NCBI GenBank assembly: GCA_028284955.1
Contig: JANQQS010000119.1
Location: forward strand, 1 to 50,545
DNA length: 50,545 bases
Direction of reading: 5' to 3'
From: Myxococcota bacterium
GTDB lineage: Bacteria > Myxococcota_A > Polyangia > Polyangiales > Houyiibacteriaceae
Shown here one piece after another: positions 8,595-17,772 of this stretch. A model generated the notes under the pieces. The model did no database searches. It was not told where the DNA came from and saw only the letters and a program-made list of their open reading frames with translations. Numbering within the stretch: position 1 is the stretch's first letter; every line of letters starts with the position of its first letter. The position numbers and the translations under genes are program-made.

Positions 8595-10363
8595 GAATCC
8601 ACGTATCCGAGAGATCGCAACCGAGCCTCGAGGACGGCTTCAATGCCTGCGCCCAGTGGGGGTGGAGAGGCGATTCCAGAGCTTCCAATAGAGCTATCCA
8701 CGCTCGGGAGTGAATGTAGAGCGCGTTCGTTTTGGTGCAGCGCCTCCCAAAGGATTCGACCTGAGAAATCGGAAGGAACGCCGACATTCATGCGCGCGAG
8801 GATTGTCGCCGTCGCGTCGGCAATGTGTGCTTGCACCTTCGTTGCAGGGATGACTTGGGGTCCGTGCATGATCAACACTCCGTGGCTTCGATGGCTGCCA
8901 GGCAGGCTGCGACCTTTTCGGCCTAAATACTCGCGAGGCTGAAGGACGCTCCAGACCGGTCCGTTCGGGTCGCGCCCGCTGGGCATCAGGTTGTATGAAT
9001 ATCCGTCATCGAGATTTAGATCGAGCAGCAAGTCGGGTGCTCGCTCGATCCACGGGCCATCGAATAGCTCTTCGCGTGGCACAGCGCGTCGAACCACGCG
9101 GGCTTGTGTCCAAGGGTCGCGGAGGTTTTCAAGAACGTCGATCACCTTCTGGCGTGTGCGTTCGAGATCGGTCGGGTCGACGGTTCCACGCGGTTCTCGT
9201 CCCCGAAGGTTCAGATGGACCGAAGGAAAGTAGTTAAGCTCTTCGCTGAACGCGACGGTATTCGTCATGTCGATTGCACCGAAGCGCACGCGCGATTCGA
9301 GCCAGTTGGGAAGAAAGGATCGATGGGCGCGAAACAAAAAATCGCGAAGCGCAGGGGAGAGCATCGTCAGCGCCTGATCTCGTGCCCATAACGACAAAGA
9401 GCCAACTGTTGAGAACGCTTGAAGGCCCGCGCCGATGTGCCGCGGCGCGCTCGGGTCAGCGTGCGAGACATTGCCTTTGAACTGCAAAAGACCATGTTCT
9501 GCGAGTGCGCGATTGAGGTACACGATTTTTCGAGACGACCCTCCAGACCCATGGTCGCTTGCGATGGTGAGCTCAGCGTCAGGCGCATAGCGCTGAATCT
9601 CGCCGACTGCTTCGTCGAGCGCCCGATAGACTTGCTCGAGACCGGAGCTGCCTTTGTTCTGATCCGCGAAGCGTGGGGCATCGCTGGGCCGGCGCGGGGA
9701 GTCGGCGTCGAAGAGGCTCCACAAATAGTGCGATGCGGTGTCGCTTTCTCCGAAGTATGCCGCGAATAGATCCCAAGGTCGCGATTTCAGAAGCCACAAA
9801 CTCTGTTCGACCCGGCGCGAGATTCGTCTGCACAGCGCGTTTGGAAGCTCGCTGTGCCACCCTTCTTCTTCTGCGGAAAACTCGTTGACGTCGTCGAATC
9901 GCGGTACGCCAAAACGTTCGACCCAGCGGGCGTACAGTGACGGCGGCCAAACGAAAGAATCGGAAGCTTCAGACGCGACCGGCGCATCCCAGCCGCTGAC
10001 CATGACGCCGTGCCGGAGTCGTTCCGGCGGCCAGGTTCCCGGAAAACCCAACGAACAACACGAAAGGCCCAGCTCATCCAGACGAGCCATCATCGTTGGA
10101 ACCTCTCGAACTGTGCCGCCCGTGAAACGAACCCCGTACCCGTGGCGGGTAGTGAAATCAAAAACGCCATGGCGCCCAGGGTCAACACCGGTCAGAAACG
10201 TTGTCCAGTTCGGCAGTGTGGCGGGAGGTTGTACGCTTTCCAGTCGAGCGAAGGCCCCGTCCTCCATGAGCCGATGAAAAGTTGGGAGCGATTCGTTTCC
10301 CATGCGCAAGATAAGGTCGAGGTCGAGACCGTCGAGGCCAAGGATGAGATTGCGCGTGCCCAT
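8591..10363 (-). CDS. alkaline phosphatase superfamily phosphodiesterase/phosphohydrolase (590 aa)
   Basis: The protein belongs to the type I phosphodiesterase/nucleotide pyrophosphatase group. Visible metal-site and catalytic elements are D11 (LGLDGLD), candidate nucleophile T49 in PPATLPNWTTFLTG followed by DPGRHG, and the SDHGSGG metal motif. No signal peptide or membrane segment is seen, so it would act in the cytoplasm or bound to a membrane protein. The gene starts 32 bases after the stop of the second phosphatase and overlaps the glycosyltransferase start. The enzyme may cleave phosphodiesters of a lipid-linked intermediate or transfer a phospho-group; family membership is firm but the substrate is unknown. 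Confidence 0.85.
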   Translation of the reverse strand: MGTRNLILGLDGLDLDLILRMGNESLPTFHRLMEDGAFARLESVQPPATLPNWTTFLTGVDPGRHGVFDFTTRHGYGVRFTGGTVREVPTMMARLDELGLSCCSLGFPGTWPPERLRHGVMVSGWDAPVASEASDSFVWPPSLYARWVERFGVPRFDDVNEFSAEEEGWHSELPNALCRRISRRVEQSLWLLKSRPWDLFAAYFGESDTASHYLWSLFDADSPRRPSDAPRFADQNKGSSGLEQVYRALDEAVGEIQRYAPDAELTIASDHGSGGSSRKIVYLNRALAEHGLLQFKGNVSHADPSAPRHIGAGLQAFSTVGSLSLWARDQALTMLSPALRDFLFRAHRSFLPNWLESRVRFGAIDMTNTVAFSEELNYFPSVHLNLRGREPRGTVDPTDLERTRQKVIDVLENLRDPWTQARVVRRAVPREELFDGPWIERAPDLLLDLNLDDGYSYNLMPSGRDPNGPVWSVLQPREYLGRKGRSLPGSHRSHGVLIMHGPQVIPATKVQAHIADATATILARMNVGVPSDFSGRILWEALHQNERALHSLPSVDSSIGSSGIASPPPLGAGIEAVLEARLRSLGYVDS

Positions 10364-10395
10364 TCTGGCGACGTTAGCGGTTTGCTATCGGCGGT

Positions 10396-11829
10396 TCAAT
10401 GGCGGTCCGCGGAGAGAGAAACGAGCGATCGACCCAGTAGGTCGTTTGGCGCTTCGGTCTCCATTAACTCCAGCACGGTGCGCGCAACGTCGTAGATGCG
10501 TGCGCCGTTCACGCGTCCCTCGCGCGGGGCGCCCCTACCGGACAGGATCCACAGACCATCCCAGTCGTGGTTGCACTCGTCGTAATTGCCTGGCCCGCTT
10601 CGATCGTCGTGCGCGATAACCCACTGACCGTGTCCGAGCGTGCCAGCGGCTCGATATGCTAGGTCGTCGAAGTACACCAAAAGGTCAGGGGCGAACCCTC
10701 GCGTTGCCCGATACTCACGCTCGGGTTCATCGATGCGAACGGGAATCGGTGTTCCGGCAGAGTCTACCAAGCCAAGGAGTTCTTCTTTGAGGCGCGCGCG
10801 CTCGTTCGCCCAGTCGGCCGGGGCCACGATGCCGTGGGGTTCGCGGCCTGCCACGTTGAGCCAAATGCGCGCGTAGTAGCCGCCTTCGCCCCAGGCCTTG
10901 GTCCGGGACCAATCCACCACGCCTTCGTGAATAGACGTTGAGTGCGGGAGGTTAGGGTCTGCGGCCTGCGCATGCGTTTTGAGCCAACCGTGGTCACGCA
11001 GCCATTCGTTGATGCACACGCTACCGTGCAACGCTCGGGCTCCATGGTCGCTCACGATCATCACGGTCGTGTCTTCGTCGATCGATTCAAGCAGCGCTCC
11101 GATATTCTGATCGAGAAACCCGTAGAATTCTCGGCCGAGATGCTCGAAGCGATTGCCGCGGATGTATCGTGGATGTGCGGGATCAAACGCTGACCAAAAC
11201 GCGTGATGAAATCGGTCGGGCGCCATGTCTACGAACATCATGAAGTCGGGAATTTTTTGCTCCCAGACGTAGCGTGCGATGTTGAAATGCTGCGCGGTCA
11301 TCTTTTTGAGCGCGTCATAGATTCGCGGCTTGTCGCTTGCACGGAAATCGGTGACGTCGCGGATGTAGGGCCCGAATCGGTTCGTTAGTTCGTGCTCGAA
11401 GCTGGTGGGGAATGCCCACGGAAGAGTCAGGTCGGGGGTGAGAAAGCAGGAGACCAAATGACCGCGCACAGGCGTTGGTGGCCAGGTCAGGGGGACGAAT
11501 AGGGAGGCCACCGATTTGCCCGCATCGCTGAGCCAATCCCAAAGGCGTTTTTCTTGAACCCATTCCGATGTGGCTACGCGAGGCTTGTATTCGGTAGGCC
11601 GGTTGGGAAGGCGATTTCGAAACCCGTAGAGACCGAGCTCGCCGGGGTCCCGCCCGGAGACCATGCAAGTCCACGCGGGAACGGTGATCGGTGGTGCAGA
11701 CGATCGAAGCAAGCCAAAGCTGCCTGATTCCATGAGTCGCGACGTATTCGGCATGACATCGCGAAATCGATCGAACACAAGGTGCGGCGACGCGCAGTCG
11801 AGCCCAATGACCAAAACCCGGCGCGGCAT
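10396..11829 (-). CDS. alkaline phosphatase superfamily phosphodiesterase/phosphohydrolase (477 aa)
   Basis: This is a second member of the same superfamily as its downstream neighbour. It shows D11 (VIGLDCASP), candidate nucleophile T49 (PPITVPAWTCMVSGRDPG) and VSDHGARALHG. The two proteins are diverged but keep the same spacing between first metal ligand and nucleophile. The ATG at 11829 is chosen because it opens directly into the conserved core and lies 19 bases after the flotillin stop; the longer frame to 11937 would run into that gene. AGGAG is present but at a long spacing of about 12 bases. No export signal is seen. It is part of the flotillin operon, with an unknown phosphoester as substrate. 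Confidence 0.87.
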   Translation of the reverse strand: MPRRVLVIGLDCASPHLVFDRFRDVMPNTSRLMESGSFGLLRSSAPPITVPAWTCMVSGRDPGELGLYGFRNRLPNRPTEYKPRVATSEWVQEKRLWDWLSDAGKSVASLFVPLTWPPTPVRGHLVSCFLTPDLTLPWAFPTSFEHELTNRFGPYIRDVTDFRASDKPRIYDALKKMTAQHFNIARYVWEQKIPDFMMFVDMAPDRFHHAFWSAFDPAHPRYIRGNRFEHLGREFYGFLDQNIGALLESIDEDTTVMIVSDHGARALHGSVCINEWLRDHGWLKTHAQAADPNLPHSTSIHEGVVDWSRTKAWGEGGYYARIWLNVAGREPHGIVAPADWANERARLKEELLGLVDSAGTPIPVRIDEPEREYRATRGFAPDLLVYFDDLAYRAAGTLGHGQWVIAHDDRSGPGNYDECNHDWDGLWILSGRGAPREGRVNGARIYDVARTVLELMETEAPNDLLGRSLVSLSADRH

Positions 11830-11848
11830 ACTGCGGGATGACTCCTGG

Positions 11849-13159
11849 CTATTCGTTTCCGAACGTACCTGGAGGCACCGATGTCGGACGGCGTGGTCCT
11901 GCGGTGCGAGATGTACCCACCCGATCTCGGAACACACCCGCTACATCCACGCCCGTTGCGGCTTTGATGTGTTCGTTGGTTTTGATGAGGTCCGAAGCGA
12001 GGTTGTTCCCCCCGTTTGGGTGGCCGGCCCCGTTTTTCCCAATCACCGTCAAGCGATCCACTTTGAGTTTGCCAATCGTTGCGCTGACTTCTTCCACGAT
12101 GGGCACGAGTTTCTGCATGAGAAGAACGTCCCGCCCGTTGGTGCCGCTGCCTCGGTATTGCGTGGCGAGATCGGTGAGCACCTGCGCAGTGGCGCGGCCT
12201 TGTTCGATGATTTTCATCGCGTCGGCGCGTGCTTCCGCGATGGCCTGCTGTTTCTTCGCTTCCGCAGGTTGAACGATGTCGGCCTGCAGTTTGAGGCGAA
12301 CTTGCTCGATACGAGCGTTTTGCATTTCGATTTCCGCGGTCGACTGAGCAATGGCGGCTTGCACCGTCGCGCGCTGCTCCGCGATCATGGCTCCGCGTTT
12401 GGTTTGCGCATCGGCGATGCGACGTTCGTTTTCTTTTTTGGCGACCGCAATGGCTGCTTCCAGCTTCGCCACTTCACCCTGCATAAAGTTTTTCCATTTT
12501 ACTTCCGCCGCCGCGGCTTGGGCGTCGGCTTCGGCGACCTGTGCGTTGCGCCGAATATGTGCGCTTCGCATGCGCCCAATCGCGTCCAGATAGCCGACTT
12601 CGTCGCTCACGTTTTGGATTTTGAGCGTGTCGAGAATCAACCCGATGCGATTGAGGTCGTGCTCGGCTTCCTCAGTGAGCTTTTGCGCGAATGCCTCTTT
12701 GTCTTGGTTGACTTGTTCGGGGGTGAGGGTGGCGAGCACCCCGCGAAGGTTTCCTTCGAGCGTCTCGCGGCCGAGTCGCATGATTTCTTCGCGGGTGCGT
12801 CCCAGAAATCGTTCGAGCGCGTGGTGGATGAGCGGAAGCTCGCCGGGGACTTTGATGTTGGCGACCCCCTGCACGGTCAGCGGAATGCCGCCTTTCGAAT
12901 ATGCGTTTTTGACCGTGACCTCGATGATCATGTTGGTGAGATCCATGCGGTCTACGGTCTCGATGAGTGGATAGCGGAACGCCCGGCCGCCTTTGACGAT
13001 GCGATACCCGACCACGCGACCCGCTTGGCGATGTTTGCGGCCGCTGAACACCAATACTTCGCTCGGTTGGCATACGTAGAGGAGGTTTTTGACGATCATC
13101 ACGAGCGCGAGAAATGCGATGAACGCGATGAGCGCCAAGGCGAGGATGGCGGCGAACAT
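11849..13159 (-). CDS. SPFH/flotillin-like membrane protein B
   Basis: The 436-residue protein has an N-terminal membrane segment (residues 2-28), an SPFH/band 7 domain (about 30-200, with VFSGRKHRQAG and EVVGY-like features) and a long Ala/Glu-rich coiled coil (about 200-330). A flexible C-terminus follows. Flotillins oligomerise in membrane microdomains and scaffold other proteins. It lies one base downstream of the first flotillin gene and has a strong AAAGGAG eight bases before the ATG. It shares segments such as LDTLKIQNVSDE with flotillin A, so the pair arose by duplication and probably forms a hetero-oligomer. Confidence 0.9.
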   Translation of the reverse strand: MFAAILALALIAFIAFLALVMIVKNLLYVCQPSEVLVFSGRKHRQAGRVVGYRIVKGGRAFRYPLIETVDRMDLTNMIIEVTVKNAYSKGGIPLTVQGVANIKVPGELPLIHHALERFLGRTREEIMRLGRETLEGNLRGVLATLTPEQVNQDKEAFAQKLTEEAEHDLNRIGLILDTLKIQNVSDEVGYLDAIGRMRSAHIRRNAQVAEADAQAAAAEVKWKNFMQGEVAKLEAAIAVAKKENERRIADAQTKRGAMIAEQRATVQAAIAQSTAEIEMQNARIEQVRLKLQADIVQPAEAKKQQAIAEARADAMKIIEQGRATAQVLTDLATQYRGSGTNGRDVLLMQKLVPIVEEVSATIGKLKVDRLTVIGKNGAGHPNGGNNLASDLIKTNEHIKAATGVDVAGVFRDRVGTSRTAGPRRPTSVPPGTFGNE

Positions 13160-13160
13160 A

Positions 13161-14540
13161 TTACGCGCTCCTTTCTGCAGCGGTGGAGGAGACCTGGCCG
13201 TTCAGAATTCCTCCGATGTCGACTCCGGTGGTTTCCCCGAGCGCAGACATCACCGCAGAAACCATTTGCGGGTAGGTCGCGGCGTAGCTCGCGAGGCCTT
13301 TGCCGTCTCCCTGGTCCAACACGCTAACCTCTCCGACGTCTACTTCATCGAGGTTCGACACCACCGTATGAATGATCTCTTCGAGGTGCTGAATGATATA
13401 AATCTCGCGTGCCTGAGGACCCATCGCTCGCCACGCGTCGCTCATTTGGCGCAGCACTTCCACCACCGCGGCGCCGTTTTCGGCGGTTGGTGCGGCCTCG
13501 CCCACCGCGAGCAGGGCCTGCGCTTCGCGATGTGTTTCTGCAGGAATGACCACATCGGCTTGTAGGCGCTTGTTTTCAAGATCGGCTCTCAATGCTTGCA
13601 GCTCTTTTTCAGCCGTCGCTCGAGCCGTCTTGGCCGCGGCTTCCGCTTCTCGTTCCACCGATTGGGCTTCGCCGTCGAGTTCGGCCTGGACCTGACGTAG
13701 CTCGTTTTGCTTCTGCAGAACGGCTGTTTCACATGCCGCCTTGGCCACATCGGCGCGGCGGCTGGCGTCGGCTTGTGCCCGCGTGATCTCCTGTTTGGCT
13801 TCGTTTTCCGCGTTTTCCGCGTCTCGAAGCACCGCCGCGATACGCGGCCGGCCGAGAGAATCGAGGTAGCCAGTTTCATCGCTGACGTTTTGGATCTTCA
13901 GCGTGTCGAGCTGCAACCCCAGCTTGTGGAGGTCGTCTTCCGCGGTTTCGACGAGTTTTTCGGCGAACTTGAGACGGTCTTCATTGACTTCCTCGGGGGT
14001 CATCGTAGCGATGACTTCGCGTACGGAGCCCTCCAAAGTTTGTTGGGCAACCTTTTGAACTTCGACCAGCGATCGACCGAGAAATCGTTCCACGGCGTTG
14101 CGAATATGGGCTTGGTCGCTGTGAATCTTCACGTTGGCAATGGCGTGAATCTGGAGCGGGATATTGCCTGCCGAATAGGCGTTTGGGACCAAGATATCGA
14201 TGGGCAAGAGGCGCATGTCGATCCGGTCCACCCGTTCGAGCACGGGAATTCGCCAGCCGCGGCGCCCTTGCTGATAGAGACGATTGGGGAGCACCGTTCC
14301 GTTCGGTGCGGTGTATTTTCGGCCGCTCAAAACGAGGGCTTCGTTGGGCCGCGCGATAAATAGAAGCGAGCGCGCCACCGCGATGAACATCAAAATCCCC
14401 ACCGCGACCCCAAGGCCGCTGAATACCGTGAGCCACAGGGGATCTTCGAGCACGCGGGTGAGTATGTCGGGGCCTAGTTGCGCAGGAATGGCGGGGTCTT
14501 CGGCCGCTGGACCTCCGTATTCCGGAAACGGTTCTCTCAT
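13161..14540 (-). CDS. SPFH/flotillin-like membrane protein A
   Basis: This 459-residue protein has a short acidic N-terminus, a membrane segment at about residues 37-63, an SPFH domain with VLSGRKYTAPNG and NVKIHSDQAHIRNAVERFLGRS, an Ala/Glu/Arg coiled coil and a C-terminal region ending near TGVDIGGILNG. GGGGAG lies eight bases before the ATG, and the start overlaps the stop of the NfeD-like gene as ATGA. NfeD-type proteins are classical operon partners of flotillins. The role is probably a membrane scaffold; its client proteins may be the phosphatases and glycosyltransferase encoded downstream, which is inference. Confidence 0.9.
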   Translation of the reverse strand: MREPFPEYGGPAAEDPAIPAQLGPDILTRVLEDPLWLTVFSGLGVAVGILMFIAVARSLLFIARPNEALVLSGRKYTAPNGTVLPNRLYQQGRRGWRIPVLERVDRIDMRLLPIDILVPNAYSAGNIPLQIHAIANVKIHSDQAHIRNAVERFLGRSLVEVQKVAQQTLEGSVREVIATMTPEEVNEDRLKFAEKLVETAEDDLHKLGLQLDTLKIQNVSDETGYLDSLGRPRIAAVLRDAENAENEAKQEITRAQADASRRADVAKAACETAVLQKQNELRQVQAELDGEAQSVEREAEAAAKTARATAEKELQALRADLENKRLQADVVIPAETHREAQALLAVGEAAPTAENGAAVVEVLRQMSDAWRAMGPQAREIYIIQHLEEIIHTVVSNLDEVDVGEVSVLDQGDGKGLASYAATYPQMVSAVMSALGETTGVDIGGILNGQVSSTAAERSA

Positions 14541-15157
14541 GACGCGTTCTCCCCATTGACGCGGGCCACCCGGGCGGTGGTTCCCTCCATCTCAATAATC
14601 ATGGCTTCTTCGTGCGCACCGAGGGTTTCATCTGCCTTGGCGAGCACGTCGACCGTTTGTCCCTTGAGCTGCAGTCGTACCTTGCCTGTCCCGCGGAGTT
14701 CAATGGGAACCACGACCCGAACGGTTTTTCCGATGTAGTCCCGACTGTCTGCGGCGGCGGCCGTTTCGTCGCGCGAGAGAAACCGAATGACCCGAGCTGC
14801 GGTGAAGCCGCTTACCGCGCCCATCGCGATTGCGAGACTCAGGGTGAGCCACCCCTGCTCAACCAACCCGAGCCCATCCAGGGTGACCCCGGTGAGGCCA
14901 AAAAAAGCGAGAAAAAACGTCCAAAACCGCATCGTGCGGAGGGGCCAGAGAAAAAAATCGCCGCCCGCGTCGCCGATGTCGAGCGACTTGTCGACATCGG
15001 CCCAATCCCCATCCGCCAGCTCCCCGTCTGCGAGGTCTCCGTCCGCGAGGTCTCCGCCAGCGTCTGCCTCACCGACGTCCGATCCATCGTCTTGTCCGCC
15101 CAATAAGATCGACGCGCCCAGCAGTACGCCGCCGACAATCAGACCAAACAAGTACAT
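14537..15157 (-). CDS. NfeD/YqiJ-like membrane protein with C-terminal OB-fold
   Basis: The 206-residue protein has an N-terminal membrane segment (MYLFGLIVGGVLLGASILL), an acidic loop with four GDLAD-like repeats at about residues 35-55, two further membrane segments (about 77-95 and 103-127) and a soluble C-terminal OB-fold-like part with YIGKTVRVVVPIELRG. The layout is that of the YqiJ/NfeD partners of flotillins. The start is uncertain: the ATG at 15157 has no clear Shine-Dalgarno sequence, and a GTG at 15169 preceded by GCGGA is possible. The frame extended to 15433 lies antisense in the kinase gene and is rejected. It is the first gene of a six-gene operon and is divergent from the kinase. 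Confidence 0.8.
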   Translation of the reverse strand: MYLFGLIVGGVLLGASILLGGQDDGSDVGEADAGGDLADGDLADGELADGDWADVDKSLDIGDAGGDFFLWPLRTMRFWTFFLAFFGLTGVTLDGLGLVEQGWLTLSLAIAMGAVSGFTAARVIRFLSRDETAAAADSRDYIGKTVRVVVPIELRGTGKVRLQLKGQTVDVLAKADETLGAHEEAMIIEMEGTTARVARVNGENAS

Positions 15158-15283
15158 GTAGATCAGCACGAGTAAATCCGCCCGGGCCGAGCATAACGCC
15201 TCGGTCGCCTCGGGCGCACTCTTTCTGCGGAGAAACCTTCGTTTTTTCGGGCGGTTTCCGTGTATGCTGAACGCCAGGGGGAG

Positions 15284-17596
15284 ATGGAAACACCGTCCTG
15301 GATACCCGTTCCGGTTCGGGCCTTGGTGCTTGAGCAAGACGACGAAACGCGCGCCCAGATCGTGCGAGCGCTTAAGGAACGCGGTCACGACGTGCGTGAG
15401 TTTCGCGACGGGAAGAGCGCGCTCGAAGCGCATCTACAGCGTCCGTTTCGGATCCTGCTGCTGGAATGGCGAGCCCTGGGGATGGACGGGCTTGAAGTTA
15501 CGCGCCGGGTCCGTGCTTCGCCCGGCGGCGACGTGGTGAGCATTTTGGTGCTCATGGACAGCGAAGGGTATCACTCCCTCGACAAGATTCTCGACGCGGG
15601 TGCGAACGACTACCTCACCAAGCCGCTCGATATGGGACGGCTTCCTCGCCGGATTCTGGTGGCCGAACGGGTGACTGCGGATCGCTTGCGACGTAAAGAA
15701 GCGGAAGCGAAGCTGCGGCGAAGCGAGGCCGACCTTACCGCGCTCATCGAGAACACCAATGATGCGGTGTGGTCGGTGGACGTGCGATTTCGCATCATTA
15801 CCACCAACTCGGTCGCGAGAAATCTCGCGTACATGCTTTTTGGTGTTGAAGTCGCGCCGGGGCTAGATGTGATTCAGGCGCTGCCCGAACCGAGGCGTGC
15901 TCGCGTGCGGGCGACCTACGAGCGCGCGTTTGGCGGACGCCATTTCACGCGATCCTGGCGCATTGTCACCCAGGGCGCCGAGCTTCATTTGGAAGCCTCG
16001 TTCAACCCAATTCGCAATGCGGATGGCTCGGTACGTGGCGTGTCGGTATTTGCTCGCAATGTTAGCGATCGGCTCCAAACGGAAGAAGCGTTGCGGCGTT
16101 CTCAGCGTGATTTTCGCCAGCTGATCGAGGCCGCCCCTGATGGGGTCGTCATCCTTCGGGATAGGCGACTGGTGTACGTCAATCAAACGTTTGCACACAT
16201 GGTGGGTCGCGACCCAGACGAGCTGGTAGGGCATCGGCTCACAGACTTTTTTCACCCCGACGACCGAGGGATGGTGCTGATGAGCGACTGGCGGCGGAAC
16301 GACTCCGTGCCTCCCCGTATCGAGCTTCGGGCGCTCCAGCCTGAGAGGAAAGCCATGGTGGTCGAAGCGCTTCCCGGCGCGGGCATCGATTTCGATGGCG
16401 TTCCTGCGCAGGTGGTGTCGATTCGCGACATCACCGACCGGAAGAAAATCGAGGCGCAGCTCGTGATGACCGATCGATTGGCGTCGATGGGTACGTTGGC
16501 GGCGGGCGTCGCCCACGAGATCAACAATCCCTTGGGCTATCTTTCGGCGAACTTGGAGTTTCTTGAAGAAAACGTGGCCGACCTTGGAGAGACGATTGGC
16601 CACGGAGAGCGGGGAGAGTTGACGGAAGCGCTTCGGGAAGCCCGGCAAGGAGCCAACCAAGTACGCCGTATCGTTTCGGATCTGAAACAGTTTTCTCGCG
16701 TCGATGATGAACAGCTTGGTCCCATCGATGTGCGTGCGGTTCTCGAGAGCGCCATTCAAATGACCGCCAACGAGCTTCGCCATCGTGCCCGGCTGATCCG
16801 CGATATCCAAGAAGTGCCACTGGCGCACGCCAACGCGGGGCGACTGTCACAGGTTCTTGTCAACTTGCTTACCAACGCAGCCCAAGCACTTGACGACAAG
16901 AGTTTCGAAACCAACGCGGTGACTGTGCGTGTTGTGCCGTGCTCCATGGGTGTTCGGGTTGAGGTCGAAGACAATGGACCGGGCATTTCCGAAGATGTAC
17001 GGTCGCGGATGTTCGATCCCTTTTTTACCACCAAGGAAGTAGGAGAGGGCACAGGCCTTGGGCTTTCGATTTGCCACAGTATCGTGACCGGATTCGGTGG
17101 GTCGATACGGGTGGATAGCGAAGTAGGCCGCGGGACCATTGTGCGCGTGGAACTACTCTCCGACCGTGCGGTAGCGCTGCCGGTGCAAGAACGTACCACG
17201 ACACCGATGGTTCACGCCGATCGTCTGCCCGGACGCATCTTGGTGATCGATGACGAGCCGCTGGTGGGCCAATCGTTCCGGCGCGCGCTTGCTGCACACG
17301 ATGTAGTGGTTACAGAGAGCGGGAGGGAAGCGCTAGGCATGCTTCAAGAGCAAGAGTTCGATGTCGTATTTTGCGATCTCATGATGCCGGAAGTCAGCGG
17401 AATGGATTTCTTCGAAACGCTTCGGTCAGACCAACCGGAGCTATGCGAACGGGTGGTGTTCATGACGGGGGGTGCGTTCACGCCGCGGGCTCAGCTGTTT
17501 GTGGAGACGGTCGACAACGTTACGCTCACGAAGCCTTTTGAAATGGATTCGGTGCGTCGATTGGTGCAGAACAAGCTGCAAAAATCAGATTTGTAG
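15284..17596 (+). CDS. hybrid sensor histidine kinase: receiver-PAS-PAS-HisKA-HATPase-receiver
   Basis: The domains in order are a receiver (residues 10-125), two PAS domains (about 145-265 and 275-395), HisKA with H411 in [11 protein letters not shown], HATPase_c with the N box ([10 protein letters not shown]), G1 (VEDNGPGI), F (FDPFFTTKE) and G2 (GEGTGLGLS) motifs, and a C-terminal receiver with [11 protein letters not shown]. The C-terminal receiver keeps its aspartate. In the N-terminal receiver the phosphoacceptor position is glutamate ([12 protein letters not shown], codon 15464-15466), so it probably cannot be phosphorylated. No membrane segments are present; it is a cytoplasmic sensor. 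The ATG has AGGGGGAG directly in front of it; a GTG at 15260 is the alternative. It is divergent from the flotillin operon, so it may control it, but this is inference. Confidence 0.92.
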   Translation: METPSWIPVPVRALVLEQDDETRAQIVRALKERGHDVREFRDGKSALEAHLQRPFRILLLEWRALGMDGLEVTRRVRASPGGDVVSILVLMDSEGYHSLDKILDAGANDYLTKPLDMGRLPRRILVAERVTADRLRRKEAEAKLRRSEADLTALIENTNDAVWSVDVRFRIITTNSVARNLAYMLFGVEVAPGLDVIQALPEPRRARVRATYERAFGGRHFTRSWRIVTQGAELHLEASFNPIRNADGSVRGVSVFARNVSDRLQTEEALRRSQRDFRQLIEAAPDGVVILRDRRLVYVNQTFAHMVGRDPDELVGHRLTDFFHPDDRGMVLMSDWRRNDSVPPRIELRALQPERKAMVVEALPGAGIDFDGVPAQVVSIRDITDRKKIEAQLVMTDRLASMGTLAAGVAHEINNPLGYLSANLEFLEENVADLGETIGHGERGELTEALREARQGANQVRRIVSDLKQFSRVDDEQLGPIDVRAVLESAIQMTANELRHRARLIRDIQEVPLAHANAGRLSQVLVNLLTNAAQALDDKSFETNAVTVRVVPCSMGVRVEVEDNGPGISEDVRSRMFDPFFTTKEVGEGTGLGLSICHSIVTGFGGSIRVDSEVGRGTIVRVELLSDRAVALPVQERTTTPMVHADRLPGRILVIDDEPLVGQSFRRALAAHDVVVTESGREALGMLQEQEFDVVFCDLMMPEVSGMDFFETLRSDQPELCERVVFMTGGAFTPRAQLFVETVDNVTLTKPFEMDSVRRLVQNKLQKSDL

Positions 17597-17599
17597 CGA

Positions 17600-17725
17600 G
17601 CGCCGAAGCCGAGCCCGACCCGGACGCGGCCAAAGCCCCTCCCGATCCCGACGCTCCTCCCGATCCTGATCCCAAACCCGATCCCGACGCTCCTCCCGAT
17701 CCCGGTCCTCATCCCGTTCCCGCTG
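17600..17725. repeat. degenerate GATCCC-type tandem repeat between convergent genes
   Basis: Immediately after the kinase stop there are about ten imperfect copies of a hexamer-like unit (CCCGATCCC/GACGCTCCT), grouped into longer repeats such as CCCGACGCTCCTCCCGATCC at 17647 and again near 17686. The open frames across it on both strands are low-complexity shadows. It separates the kinase from the convergent phosphomevalonate kinase gene. Confidence 0.7.
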
Positions 17726-17772
17726 CGAGCGAGAGGTTCACGGTCAACGCGATAGGCCGCAGCACTTCTACC

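Noticed and set aside
11663-13327. 554-residue plus-strand open frame
   Set aside because: It is antisense to both flotillin B and the start of the phosphatase; composition is His/Asp-rich shadow of a GC-rich gene and has no domain.
15863-16828. 321-residue minus-strand frame
   Set aside because: Antisense shadow of the histidine kinase PAS and HisKA domains.
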